Assembly: GCA_002381185.1 (NCBI GenBank)
Contig: DFOA01000062.1
Location: 1 to 27,907, forward strand
Reading direction: 5' to 3'
DNA length: 27,907 bases
Origin: Firmicutes bacterium UBA3553
GTDB taxonomy: Bacteria; Bacillota; Clostridia; Tissierellales; Sedimentibacteraceae
Shown here: piece after piece, positions 1 to 8,434 of the stretch
How positions within the stretch are numbered: position 1 is the stretch's first letter
How the letters are laid out: each line of letters opens with the position of its first letter
Position numbers and translations under genes: made by a program
The notes under the pieces: generated by a model
The model's database searches: none
Told to the model about the DNA's origin: nothing
What the model saw: only the letters and a program-made list of their open reading frames with translations

Positions 1-96
1 GGAAATTTATCCGTCTTGATACATGATTTTTAGGTCAACTTTTTTGTCACTCGGACAACTTTATTGTCATTCGGACGAGTTTATTGTGAGTATACA
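1..96. repeat. Left copy of 96-bp direct repeat, Tn7-type transposon end
   Basis: This stretch is identical, base for base, to 23578-23673 and lies in the same orientation. Read on the minus strand from 96 it begins TGTATAC and carries three motifs about 21 bp apart: ACAATAAACTCGTCCGA, ACAATAAAGTTGTCCGA and ACAAAAAAGTTGACCTA. Tn7 ends begin with TGT and carry TnsB sites containing GACAATAAAGTC, so this is read as a Tn7-type right end. The identity stops at 97 (TAGGT here, CATCT at the other copy). The repeat may extend left of the window. No tns gene is visible. Confidence 0.75.
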
Positions 97-254
97 TAGG
101 TAGGGTCAAGTATAAAGATATAAGTTTTAAGAAATATATTATGCATTATAAATTCAGTAGGAATTCTATAATGAACCCATAATTTTAGACAAAAAAAAGC
201 TTGATTTTAAGTTTGGTTATCCATATCATAAATTAGAAAGGAGCACATGATTTT

Positions 255-542
255 ATGAAACGGAAACCACATACGCCAGATGAAAAAGCCAAGTTAGTGA
301 TAGAAGTTCTCAAAGGAGAACGGACCATAAATGAAATAGCAGCAGAGAACGAAATTCATCCAAATATGCTCACTCGATGGAAGAAAGAAGCTATCGAAGG
401 GTTGCCCTCTGTGTTTGAAAACAGCAGTGCAAAAAAACGCAAAGAACAAAAGGTTCATGAATCAGAATTGGATGAACTCTATGCACAAATTGGCAAATTA
501 ACTACTCAAAACGAGTGGCTTAAAAAAAAATCTGGTATCTGA
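255..542 (+). CDS. IS3-family transposase OrfA (DNA-binding subunit)
   Basis: A 95-residue protein with an N-terminal helix-turn-helix of the transposase_8 (IS3/IS911 OrfA) kind: ERTINEIAAENEIHPNMLTR at about residues 22-41, then a basic linker and a C-terminal heptad-rich helix (about 70-90) that in this family forms a leucine zipper. An AAAGGAG site lies about 11 nt before the ATG. The gene ends shortly after a run of nine A's (522-530). In IS3 elements OrfA and OrfB are joined by frameshifting at such a run. Here orfB lies in the frame reached by skipping one base or losing one A, not the canonical -1 frame, which closes at 548. With eight A's the two would be one continuous frame. Confidence 0.85.
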   Translation: MKRKPHTPDEKAKLVIEVLKGERTINEIAAENEIHPNMLTRWKKEAIEGLPSVFENSSAKKRKEQKVHESELDELYAQIGKLTTQNEWLKKKSGI

Positions 543-1377
543 ATTTATAGCATCACAGAGGCGCAACTTCGTTGATTTCAAGGATAAACAGTTTTCTGTT
601 TTGCAACAAGCTGAACTGCCTGAAATCAACCGCAGTTCGCTATATTATAAACCTGTTGCTCCAAGTGGTGATGATTTATTCATTAAAACGCACATTGACA
701 TGCTTTATACTGCACACCCTGAATTTGGATATCGCAGAATCTGTGCATGGTTAAACAGATACAACGGGATTAGCATAAATCATAAAGCGGTGCTGCGCCA
801 TATGCGAGAAATGGGGATACAAGCTGTTTATTCCCGTGAAAATACAAGCAAGCCTAATCCTGCAAATCTAATATATCCATATCTATTGAAAGGGCTGAAT
901 ATCAATCATCCAAATCATGTCTGGAGCATAGACTTGACTTATATTCCCATCCGCTCCTTCTGGCTATACCTTGTAGCCATTATTGACTGGTATTCTCGGT
1001 ACGTTCTTAACTGGATGCTTGATGATACAATGGACATAGGCTTTGTGCTTGAAACCAGTCGTAATGCACTTGAAAAAGCAACTCCGGAGATTATGAACAG
1101 TGATCAAGGCAGCCATTTTACAAGCCCACAATACACTGAAATATTCAGGGCAGCTGGAAGCAAAATAAGTATGGATCACCGTGGTCGAGCTTATGATAAC
1201 ATCTTCATAGAGAGGTTATGGCGTACTGTAAAATATGAAAATATTTATCCCCAAGAGTATGAAAGTCCACGAGAAGCACACATTGGCATAAACAAATACA
1301 TGAAATATTATAATCATGAATGATTGCATCAAAGCCTTGGATACCGTACTCCTGAAGAAGTATATTTCAACAATTAA
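532..1377 (+). pseudogene. IS3-family transposase OrfB, interrupted by TGA
   Basis: DDE-type integrase/transposase (rve superfamily). The frame opens directly after the A9 run of orfA and runs LVSEFIASQ... onward. The HTH_21 region includes FGYRRICAWLNRY. The catalytic triad is visible in WSIDLTYIP (first Asp), MNSDQGSHFTS (second Asp) and FIERLWRTVKYE (Glu). A TGA at 1321-1323 interrupts the conserved ending: YYNHE, stop, then LHQSLGYRTPEEVYF to TAA at 1375-1377. A CGA-to-TGA change would explain this, since an Arg is usual there. The protein would lose about 18 residues after the catalytic core, so it might keep some function, but I treat it as a pseudogene. Confidence 0.8.
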
Positions 1378-1395
1378 TAAAACTTTCAAGGTACA

Positions 1396-1715
1396 GTTTA
1401 AAACCCAAAAACCCCGGGACTCTGTCCCGGACCCTGTCCTCGCCAGAAGGCAGGCGGCTTTATAAATAAAACCGCTGACAAAAGGATATTACCACGAAGG
1501 TTGTAAAGGGTCTCCGCTACGCCTCCGATGAACGGGCTTACGCCCGCCCTTGACAACCACATAGTTTATCGCAAATATTGACAGATATTGGAAGTCAACC
1601 TTATTTTTTTAAAATTTTTGTCTTGACAAAGGGGTGCACTTTATATTTATCAAAAAAATAAACTCTTTTACTGAATAAGTATTTATTTTTATTTAGCAAA
1701 TTACAAGTTATCTAC
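1396..1715. other. Gene-free stretch with GC-rich structured DNA
   Basis: No credible gene is present. The first part (about 1411-1560) is much richer in G+C than its surroundings and is full of inverted repeats (listed separately). The remainder is AT-rich. A TTGACA at 1624-1629 reading rightward is followed by AT-rich sequence that could act as a weak promoter, but no gene lies downstream in that direction. Confidence 0.6.
1411..1558. repeat. GC-rich nested inverted repeats (REP-like)
   Basis: CCGGGAC-TCT-GTCCCGG at 1414-1430 is a perfect 7-bp stem with a 3-nt loop. GGTTGTAAAGGG at 1499-1510 pairs with CCCTTGACAACC at 1547-1558 with a single mismatch, and this pair encloses an inner hairpin CGGGC-TTAC-GCCCG at 1533-1546. 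The composition and nesting resemble extragenic palindromic repeats or the end of a small non-autonomous element. The family is not recognised. Confidence 0.55.
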
Positions 1716-1731
1716 CTAACTTGCAATTTGC
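1696..1731 (-). terminator. Hairpin over the 3' end of the winged-helix gene
   Basis: GCAAATTACAAGTT (1696-1709) and AACTTGCAATTTGC (1718-1731) form a 14-bp stem with one mismatch and an 8-nt loop. The stop codon of the adjacent gene (1716-1718) lies at the loop. On the minus strand the stem is followed by AT-rich sequence without a clean U-run, so it may be a weak terminator or an mRNA 3' stabiliser. Confidence 0.45.
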
Positions 1732-2267
1732 GTATTTAATAATTTTACCTTAACAGCCCTTGTAAACACAATATTCAGATTGTCTTTTCCAAAAAACCTA
1801 ACCATTGTTTTAAAAAATGAATTATCGCAGTTAATCTCATTGTATGAAAGGGTTAATGCTACATCTTCTTCATTCAGGATATAGTAATTGATTAATTGAT
1901 AAACATTAGGAGCCCTTTTCATACTCATTTTATCGAATCTTGAATTTCTGGAAACTATCTTTATATATCCCATGGAATCCAAATCAGTAATACATTTATT
2001 TACAGTCGTTCTACTGCCAAAATCTGTATGATAGATAATCTTTTCATATGATAGATTAAATTTTCCCTTTTCATCGCAATACTTTTTTCCATACAGCAAT
2101 AAATAAAACAGTACTTTTTGGTGATTTACCATTGCCTTACCTGTGTCTTTTGCATATCTGTTTAGTTCAATCAGAAGATTTATATCTCCATGTGTCAAAT
2201 AAAATTTATCTTGATTCCGATATAAGCAATAATTTTTATTGTCGCAATAAATATCCTTATAAATCAT
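1716..2267 (-). CDS. Winged-helix protein downstream of the primase gene
   Basis: A 183-residue protein without a recognised family name. The middle (about residues 65-110) reads like a replication-initiator type winged helix: a helix around LSYEKIIYHTDFGSRTTVNK, then CITDLDSMGYIKIVSR as recognition helix and wing. It lies in the same reading frame as the upstream primase fragment, separated only by TAA and two codons, so it could once have been the C-terminal domain of one long protein. A weak GAGAGA lies before its ATG, compatible with translational coupling to the stop. No catalytic motif is visible. It probably works with the primase-like protein in replication or regulation of a mobile element; this is inferred from position and fold only. 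Confidence 0.6.
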   Translation of the reverse strand: MIYKDIYCDNKNYCLYRNQDKFYLTHGDINLLIELNRYAKDTGKAMVNHQKVLFYLLLYGKKYCDEKGKFNLSYEKIIYHTDFGSRTTVNKCITDLDSMGYIKIVSRNSRFDKMSMKRAPNVYQLINYYILNEEDVALTLSYNEINCDNSFFKTMVRFFGKDNLNIVFTRAVKVKLLNTQIAS

Positions 2268-2273
2268 ATTTTT

Positions 2274-3423
2274 TTAATCTCTCTCAATTTCTACAGATAT
2301 GGATTTGCTCATGCTGTTCTGGACCTGTTTCATATTCCATTCAAGCAAAAAATTGTAAGCATCATCAATATGTAATCCCAGTTCTTTTAAATACATTGAA
2401 ATCAGGAATGACCAGTAATGTCTTGTGCCCGACACTTCTAACCCATTTTTTATAACATATTCGATTTTTCCTTTTAAGTCATTTTTTAAATCAATTGATT
2501 TTGTGTCTACAGAATGACATTCTTTTTCATTTATGTAACTTTTACCGTAATAATTAAGTTTAATATCCTTATAGTCATTAAATACTTCCCGTAATATTTC
2601 AGATGATGATTTTTTTATATTCAATAAGTATTCAATTCCATATTCAATTTCATTAAAGTCGTTATCAACATAAAAAGCATAGTTATTATAGTTGTCATTG
2701 TTAAGAAAGTTTACACCCATTGGTAATTTTACACCATAGCCGTCCTCGCCTTTTGTTGTTGGACGCATTTCTACCCTGACATTCGAAATCCCTCAATATG
2801 TATTTCATTCAGCACAATACTATACAATTTATAAAGATCATTCAAAGAAATAAATTCATTAAAATACAATGTTACATGATAGCCTTTATTACCTGAAAAA
2901 TTAATATGAATTTGTTCACATGAAAAATATCTTTCCAAAAAACATTTTATATTTCTTACAACACCTTTAGCATAGTCTAAGCCAACATACGAATCAACAT
3001 CAAATACTAAAAATTTACTATTAAACCCTGAAGGAAATACACCCAGAGTATTTTTACCCACTAAGTGTTCCTTAATTTGAAAATTCGTCAACTTGTATGT
3101 TTTTTCCCTGCCATCTGATTTACCACTATTCTTTGTAATGTATGATTTGGTATATCCGCTTAGTATCAACCACTTGTTTCTATTCATTATGTACAAATCC
3201 GATATCTTACTAAATACCTCCTGCAAAACATACCTTTTTTCTACAATTTCATTTGGATATCCAAATTTTTTTATATATTCATCTTTGGTTATGCCACATT
3301 TTTCAAGTGATTGCTGTGGAATGTCTTAAACTCTCTACCGCAGTTCCGGCATATAAAACTATTATTTTGGTTTTTATCAAATAACTCCTGAATTTTTTTA
3401 TATTTCTTTACATCATACAACAT
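2274..3423 (-). pseudogene. Zinc-finger/archaeo-eukaryotic primase-like gene, frameshifted
   Basis: Three pieces form one protein if two -1 shifts are allowed. Piece 1 starts at ATG 3423 and contains CRNCGREFKTFHSNHL, a Ros/MucR-like zinc finger, stopping after 44 codons. A shift on the A5 run in TTGAAAAATG restores HLKKCGITKDEYIKKFGYPN. Piece 2 (about 3226-2771) carries the primase motif FDVDS (metal-binding Asp residues) and SGNKGYHV (catalytic His region). A second shift at GGG (2774-2776) restores SGVEMRPT and continues with GYGVKLPMG, a motif typical of AEP/TOTE-like primases. Piece 3 ends at TAA 2274-2276. The whole would be about 380 residues. Either the gene is decayed, the assembly has homopolymer errors, or frameshifting is used. 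Family assignment rests on the motifs only. Confidence 0.6.
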
Positions 3424-3425
3424 AA

Positions 3426-3456
3426 GCCTGCACTCCCTTTCAATTGAAGTGCAGGC
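3426..3456. promoter_or_regulatory. Inverted repeat over transcription and translation start of the primase gene
   Basis: GCCTGCACT (3426-3434) and AGTGCAGGC (3448-3456) are perfect 9-bp arms around a 13-bp spacer. The repeat begins directly after the -10 box and ends 2 bp before the ATG at 3423. The minus-strand Shine-Dalgarno AAAGGGAG falls in the spacer and inner arm. It could be an operator at the start site, or, if transcription starts early enough, an RNA hairpin that masks the ribosome binding site. Confidence 0.6.
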
Positions 3457-3485
3457 ATTTTAATAACACTTTAATGCAATTTCAA
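3457..3485 (-). promoter_or_regulatory. Sigma-A-like promoter of the primase gene
   Basis: Minus strand TTGAAA (3485-3480), a 17-bp spacer, then TAAAAT (3462-3457). Transcription would start near 3450, inside the adjacent inverted repeat, giving a leader of about 27 nt. Confidence 0.6.
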
Positions 3486-3503
3486 ATTTTGACCTGATTT
3501 TTT

Positions 3504-3536
3504 TCAAAAAAATAACCCTTTTTCGTTAAAGGGCTT
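3504..3536 (-). terminator. Putative terminator after the BREX operon
   Basis: On the minus strand CCCTTT-AACGAA-AAAGGG (3533-3516) is followed by TTA and a run of seven T's (3510-3504). The stem is short (6 bp, extendable with a mismatch). It lies about 215 bp after brxL and before the primase promoter. The stretch 3541-3750 holds no gene I can support. Confidence 0.45.
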
Positions 3537-3750
3537 TAAAAAATATTTTTACAAATTCTGGTACATTTTTCTGTACGTAAGAAGGTATAGTACTACTATT
3601 ACATCAGTTCTTTAGTGATATATAATGCTAATAACAAGCAATAAATTTCTTCATATATTAAGTTACATAAAACAAAATATTGTTTAGATATATACTATAT
3701 CCTTCACTATCTTGTATTAATACTTCACAGTAATTACAGATTAACTGAAA

Positions 3751-5799
3751 TTATTCTGCTCCCAATGCCTTAAACACTGCGTCCTCGGCAGTCTGGTAAA
3801 ATGATATCTGGAACTTGGCAAACAATTCCGAAGGAACTGTACTTAAATCCGCTGCTGAAACCATGGGTAGCAGTATTTTCTTTGCTCCGGCGTCCAAGCA
3901 GACCTGCAATGTGTTCGCCAATTCTTCAACCTTTGTGATAGTACCTCCTATGCTCATGGACCCAAGTACTGCCATCTGGCTTTGTACAGGTTTTTTTAAT
4001 GCTCCGGAGCACATAGCAACAAATGCTGCAATAGAAAGTTCACTTGTCACTCCTATTCCCTGCAAATCCTGTATATGCATCAAGTAATCGGAATTTTGCA
4101 CCGATATGGTTCCGCTGATGTTCTTCTTGTTGGCCTTAAAGTAATTAAATGCCGTATTTATACTTTCCTTTGCCTCTCTATTGGAACCTAAACCGCTTCT
4201 TTCAAATTTTCCGGAGCCTGCCACCACTTCCGTTTCTATTTTATAGACTCCGATCATGTCGGTTTCCCCACGTCCCACCAAGTATATATGACCCGGTTTG
4301 CCCATGCCTTCCGGTATCAACTTTCCTCCTCCCTGCTCGGGAACGGAAACAAATTCTTCGTCAAATGTTTCTTTGTCTATATAAGAAAAATGAACATCAT
4401 AAAATTCCATTCCGCCTATTTTTTTCAACTGCTCCTTGACACGCCTTCTTCCTTCTAAGGCATATATCAATATTTCTTCCAGATCTTCCTTGGTAAATTC
4501 CCCATTCGGATATATAAGTTTTATAAGGCCTGATACGGTCTTTCTTACGGCAATAACATCTCTCTGATTCAGGTTGTTACCGAAATTATAGTATCTGTCA
4601 ATAGAATCAGAGTATGACCTCTTACGCATTTCCCTGAAAAATTCTGAAATATAGTCAGATATAAAGCCATATTCATCGGTGAAATACTGAGGTCTGTATT
4701 TAGGAATTTCCCAGCCTGGAATATAAAAATGCATTCGGTCAAAAAATGCGGAATCATATGCCATAGCATCCGGAAACGGTTCGAACAAATGGGAGGTTTT
4801 CAACAGGGCATCTATACTTTGATTTATGTTACCCACAAAGACCATTGAAGCAGATGCGTTTTTTTCTTCCTTTCCTCTTGCAAAGGAACCTGAAGCCATA
4901 TAATCTTTCATTATTTGAATTCCATCCTTGTCCTTAAATGAAATACCCGCAACCTCATCAAATGCTACAACATCCCACAATCCTACAAGCCCCACCTGCT
5001 TGCTCGCCATATTATAAAACAGGTTGGCTACTGTAGTTTGTCCTCCGGATATAAGAATTGAATTCGGAGAAATTTCTTTATATAAATGGGATTTCCCCGT
5101 ACCTCTAGGTCCTAATTCACATACATTGTAGTTGTTTTCAACTAACGGAATCATTCTTGCAAGTAAATGCCACTTGACTCTGTCACCAAATTGGTTAGGT
5201 TCCATTCCTACAGATCTTAACAGAACATCAATCCATTCACTTTTAGTAAAGTATTTTCTTCTGTTGAATATTTCTTCCGTGTCTAAATTAGGCATCTGTA
5301 TAGGTGTTACATTCGTAATAGTGAAAGGGCTTACATTTCTTATTTCCTCATCAAAGAAATAACTCATTTTCAGGATACACCAAATACCGCCTGATAAAAG
5401 TTTTTCATAGTCTTTCACATATTTTGAAGAGATTTCAACTCCTTTAAGCCCTAAATTGGAAAATTCCGCTTCGTAGACATCTTTCCTTTCGTTTAGTTTT
5501 ACGGTAATTTTGTCAATTACGGTATATTGCCCCAGTTCCCTGATCTTGGACTTTACCTTTTCCGCTTCATCAGGCCTGACGAAATTGTCTGCAAGTATGT
5601 TTTTAACCCTTTCAACTCCGTCATTAATACTGTCTTCGTCATCTGTGGCACAATACATTCCCAAAAGATACTCCAACACATAAACAGGTACATTGGCACC
5701 TTCTTTTATTTTCTTGGTTAAATCTTTTCTTACCACTCTTCCTGCAAAATGCATATTCAATTTTGTATTTAAACTTATATCTTTATCTGAATGTTCCAT
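3751..5799 (-). CDS. brxL: BrxL, Lon-like AAA+ protein of type 1 BREX
   Basis: BrxL is the last core gene of type 1 BREX, an AAA+ ATPase fused to a Lon-protease-like C-terminal domain, shown in other systems to bind DNA and assemble into rings. Here the N-terminus reads HFAGRVVRKDLTKKIKEGAN, a conserved BrxL opening. Walker A is GPRGTGKS (about 230-237) and Walker B is VVAFDEVAG (about 278-285). The Lon-like part near the end contains MSIGGTITKVEEL and DAGAKKILLP. I chose the ATG at 5799 (GGGGTGG just upstream) giving 682 residues; a TTG at 5823 would add eight residues and overlap pglZ. Either way it is translationally close to pglZ, as in other BREX operons. Intact. Confidence 0.95.
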   Translation of the reverse strand: MEHSDKDISLNTKLNMHFAGRVVRKDLTKKIKEGANVPVYVLEYLLGMYCATDDEDSINDGVERVKNILADNFVRPDEAEKVKSKIRELGQYTVIDKITVKLNERKDVYEAEFSNLGLKGVEISSKYVKDYEKLLSGGIWCILKMSYFFDEEIRNVSPFTITNVTPIQMPNLDTEEIFNRRKYFTKSEWIDVLLRSVGMEPNQFGDRVKWHLLARMIPLVENNYNVCELGPRGTGKSHLYKEISPNSILISGGQTTVANLFYNMASKQVGLVGLWDVVAFDEVAGISFKDKDGIQIMKDYMASGSFARGKEEKNASASMVFVGNINQSIDALLKTSHLFEPFPDAMAYDSAFFDRMHFYIPGWEIPKYRPQYFTDEYGFISDYISEFFREMRKRSYSDSIDRYYNFGNNLNQRDVIAVRKTVSGLIKLIYPNGEFTKEDLEEILIYALEGRRRVKEQLKKIGGMEFYDVHFSYIDKETFDEEFVSVPEQGGGKLIPEGMGKPGHIYLVGRGETDMIGVYKIETEVVAGSGKFERSGLGSNREAKESINTAFNYFKANKKNISGTISVQNSDYLMHIQDLQGIGVTSELSIAAFVAMCSGALKKPVQSQMAVLGSMSIGGTITKVEELANTLQVCLDAGAKKILLPMVSAADLSTVPSELFAKFQISFYQTAEDAVFKALGAE

Positions 5800-5812
5800 A
5801 TTCCACCCCGGT

Positions 5813-8365
5813 TTAGAGTCCAAAGTCGTTTATAATTGCCAAATCAATCACGAACGGTACTTTAGCATAGTTTTTTTCCACAGTTTCGTCTTCATCTTCC
5901 ATAATCAGATAATATTTTTTTGTCTTGTCATAGGATTTGTCTTTAAGCGTAAACTTCTCTCTGTATGTTCTTTCTTCCGGTTTAGGTGACCTGCTGTCGG
6001 CAATAACTATGTTTTCGTTGGAAATTCTGTTTCCATCCTCGTCCTCAAAATAAATTTTCAGTCTCACCGGCAATTTTTTCTCTTCAATTTTTTCAGTCTG
6101 GAAAAATTCCAAATATGTAATCCTGTTAGTTATTTTCCTTGATATGCTCATCAACTTAACTTCCGCTTTGGAGGATCTGAATTCATCTTTTCTTATATTT
6201 TTAAACCTTATTACAGGTATTACAATTTCTTGCAACGACACCCCGCCATGAACATAATTCTCACCCGGGCCTCCTGTTTTAAATCTTACCAATCCCTTAG
6301 GGATTAAGGCATAAAGATTTGTATCTTTAAGCAAATAGTTCATAGACAGAGACAAAAGACCTTTTTGTTTTGTATTCCCTTTCGTCAATATAAACCTTCT
6401 GCCTGAGTCAACTGATTTGACATCAGCCATTGTTACCTTGTCATATTCCATCAAAGGCGATCTTCTGTATATGAATCCGTGGTCCGAAGTTATGTAAATA
6501 TTTGTGGCACTGAGGTTATTGACAAGATTTTTAACTAAATTGCCTAAATCGTCAAATGTTTTTTCAACTGCTTCAAATACTTCTCTTTCTGTTAATGCTT
6601 TATCTCCCACCGCATCAATAACATTATGATATATGTATATCAGATTCTTTCCGTCAAAAGCATCTCTGTAATCGGATCTTTTAAAATCCTTAATGTCATT
6701 GAAGCGTATGGCTAATGCAGCATCCGAGTATTTTGACAAAACTTTTTGCCGTTCTTTCGTATCTTCAGTACCCGAACCATCCGCAATTATGTCGGAATTT
6801 TCTTTTATTTCGATATTTTCGTGAGGAAGCAATGCTGCCATACCTAATTTCGTGTATGAAGGCATCACCCCTTGCATATACGAAAGTTCAGCCTTTCCCC
6901 TAATATCTCTGTTTAATATATCGCTGAACTCTTTTGCGGCCTCGTACCTCAACGCATCAGAAATAACTACAAAAATCCTTTCCCCGTCCAATACCTGTTT
7001 TTGCAGGTAACTTTCATAAAAGCACTGCTGATTTATAACACCGTTGATTCTGATATCATCAATAAGTTCATCCTCTATAGCCTGTGACCATTTCTCCGAC
7101 AATTCATCTAAGTACCAGTGAGCATATGTGTTTTCAACAACCTCTGCAAGCCCGGACATTCTGTCTTTAACTTTTGTTCTGTCATAGTACAGGTAAAACT
7201 TTCTGTAAAACATGTCAAATAAATAATATTTTTTTATATAATTATCCAGAAGTTCAAATGCGGTTGAACCTTTTATTGTTTTTTGGAGTTCCTGCTCAAT
7301 CCTCAATATTTCCATTGCAAAATATATTGCTTCATATTCGTTGTAATACTTATTGAACCAATGAGCAGTCTTTCTTCTGTTTATAATTTTTCTGTATCTT
7401 TCAAATTCCCCGATGTTTTCAATCAAATTCCTTATGAGCCACTTAATTATTTCTTCGTCAAAGGCTCTGAACGTATCGCAATGTATGTAATCGTCAATAT
7501 TCCACTTGGATATATAATCATATAAATTCAACTTTTGCTCAATTCTGTCAGACTGCAAATCGTAAAATTCCCTGTCAGTTGAATGATTCATAAAATGATT
7601 AATAAACACAACTGAATCCGCCTTTTTGGAAGAAATGAACTTTTCCCACATTGCCGGCATTTTTGTCTCAAGGGAAGTACTTATATCGGTAACTAAGAAC
7701 ATAATCATCAGTTGCTCAAGACTTCTGTCCTGCAAATTGTATCCGTATACCTTTCCGGCAATTCTCCAAAACGCATCAATATCGCCGTATTTATCTATTT
7801 CCTCATAATACTTGGTTTCTTCTTTCGCCTGCTCAATCAGAAGTGTTTTCACAACAGATTCAAAATCCGGAACCGTCAACTTGCATATGGCGGAAAGCAC
7901 GGCAATATCAATGCTGTCTTCCGTGAATTCCTTTATGCTGTATGATGAAAACCTCTTGTATCTTTCTTTATTGCCGAAAAATTTAATATATTTCCTGAAT
8001 ATATTCCTTAAAGATTCATCCTTAGCCCCTAAATCCCTCATGATTACCATTGCCTTATCCGTGGAAAATTCACCGCTGTACTTCTCGATATCCAGAAGAT
8101 AGTTTTCTCTGGGCAGCGGCTTTGGAGCAGGTGAATATATCAGGTAACTTGACTCCGTATCTTCCTTTTCTATGAGGTATTTTATATAAAAACTGTTATT
8201 CCCGGTGAGAGTAATAATTTTTGCGTTGTCAAGCACAAATTCAGCAATGTCATTTCTGAATTCACCTTCTGCATCATACCAGAATATAATATTCCGTTTT
8301 TTCCCGTCAGAAGACTCTTTATTTAAGTTCTCATCGAGTATTTTTTTTATTTCAGTTAAATTCAT
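5813..8365 (-). CDS. pglZ: PglZ, alkaline-phosphatase-superfamily BREX protein
   Basis: PglZ is the hallmark BREX protein, needed for host methylation and phage restriction; its exact substrate is unsettled. The N-terminus contains NIIFWYDAEGEFRNDI, usual for type 1 BREX PglZ. The metal-binding core of the alkaline phosphatase fold is seen in FVVISDALRYEAAKEF and IYITSDHGFIYRR. Length is 850 residues from the ATG at 8365, preferred because GCAGGTG lies five bases upstream; an ATG at 8398 adds 11 residues but has no clear ribosome binding site. The gene follows the five-gene insert rather than pglX directly, and a 15-bp palindrome lies just upstream. No frameshift or missing motif is evident. 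Confidence 0.95.
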   Translation of the reverse strand: MNLTEIKKILDENLNKESSDGKKRNIIFWYDAEGEFRNDIAEFVLDNAKIITLTGNNSFYIKYLIEKEDTESSYLIYSPAPKPLPRENYLLDIEKYSGEFSTDKAMVIMRDLGAKDESLRNIFRKYIKFFGNKERYKRFSSYSIKEFTEDSIDIAVLSAICKLTVPDFESVVKTLLIEQAKEETKYYEEIDKYGDIDAFWRIAGKVYGYNLQDRSLEQLMIMFLVTDISTSLETKMPAMWEKFISSKKADSVVFINHFMNHSTDREFYDLQSDRIEQKLNLYDYISKWNIDDYIHCDTFRAFDEEIIKWLIRNLIENIGEFERYRKIINRRKTAHWFNKYYNEYEAIYFAMEILRIEQELQKTIKGSTAFELLDNYIKKYYLFDMFYRKFYLYYDRTKVKDRMSGLAEVVENTYAHWYLDELSEKWSQAIEDELIDDIRINGVINQQCFYESYLQKQVLDGERIFVVISDALRYEAAKEFSDILNRDIRGKAELSYMQGVMPSYTKLGMAALLPHENIEIKENSDIIADGSGTEDTKERQKVLSKYSDAALAIRFNDIKDFKRSDYRDAFDGKNLIYIYHNVIDAVGDKALTEREVFEAVEKTFDDLGNLVKNLVNNLSATNIYITSDHGFIYRRSPLMEYDKVTMADVKSVDSGRRFILTKGNTKQKGLLSLSMNYLLKDTNLYALIPKGLVRFKTGGPGENYVHGGVSLQEIVIPVIRFKNIRKDEFRSSKAEVKLMSISRKITNRITYLEFFQTEKIEEKKLPVRLKIYFEDEDGNRISNENIVIADSRSPKPEERTYREKFTLKDKSYDKTKKYYLIMEDEDETVEKNYAKVPFVIDLAIINDFGL

Positions 8366-8407
8366 TTTTTCACCTGCATTATTTTTCAATATAGTCATCT
8401 TAATTTA

Positions 8408-8422
8408 ACAGACAGTGTCTGT
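8408..8422. repeat. Palindrome at the TOPRIM gene/pglZ junction
   Basis: ACAGACA-G-TGTCTGT, perfect 7-bp arms around one base, in the short gap between the TOPRIM gene and pglZ. No T-run follows on either strand, so it is unlikely to be a terminator. It could be an operator, an mRNA processing hairpin or a scar at the border of the inserted genes. Confidence 0.55.
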
Positions 8423-8434
8423 CGAATTCATTTT

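Larger units (their letters stand above)
172..1395 (+). mobile_element. IS3-family insertion sequence, decayed
   Basis: The element contains an orfA/orfB transposase pair of IS3 type. Proposed ends are TGAACCCATAATTTTA at 172 and, on the opposite strand from 1395, TGTACCTTGAAAGTTTTA. These share the TG-ACC start and a TTTTA further in, but are only weakly similar, and I found no convincing target-site duplication, so the borders are approximate. The transposase has an in-frame stop near its end, so this copy is probably inactive. It lies 75 bp from the left 96-bp repeat and may have landed in the transposon end region. Confidence 0.6.

Noticed and set aside
2132..2455. Plus-strand open frame of 107 codons
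   Set aside because: It runs antisense to the winged-helix and primase genes, has no ribosome binding site and shows no recognisable motif.
1716..3423. A complete TOTE conflict system
   Set aside because: Only primase-like motifs are present; helicase and endonuclease parts of such systems are not seen in the window.
8399..8434. Terminator between the TOPRIM gene and pglZ
   Set aside because: The palindrome has a short stem and no T-run on either strand, and the core operon would be cut before pglZ.
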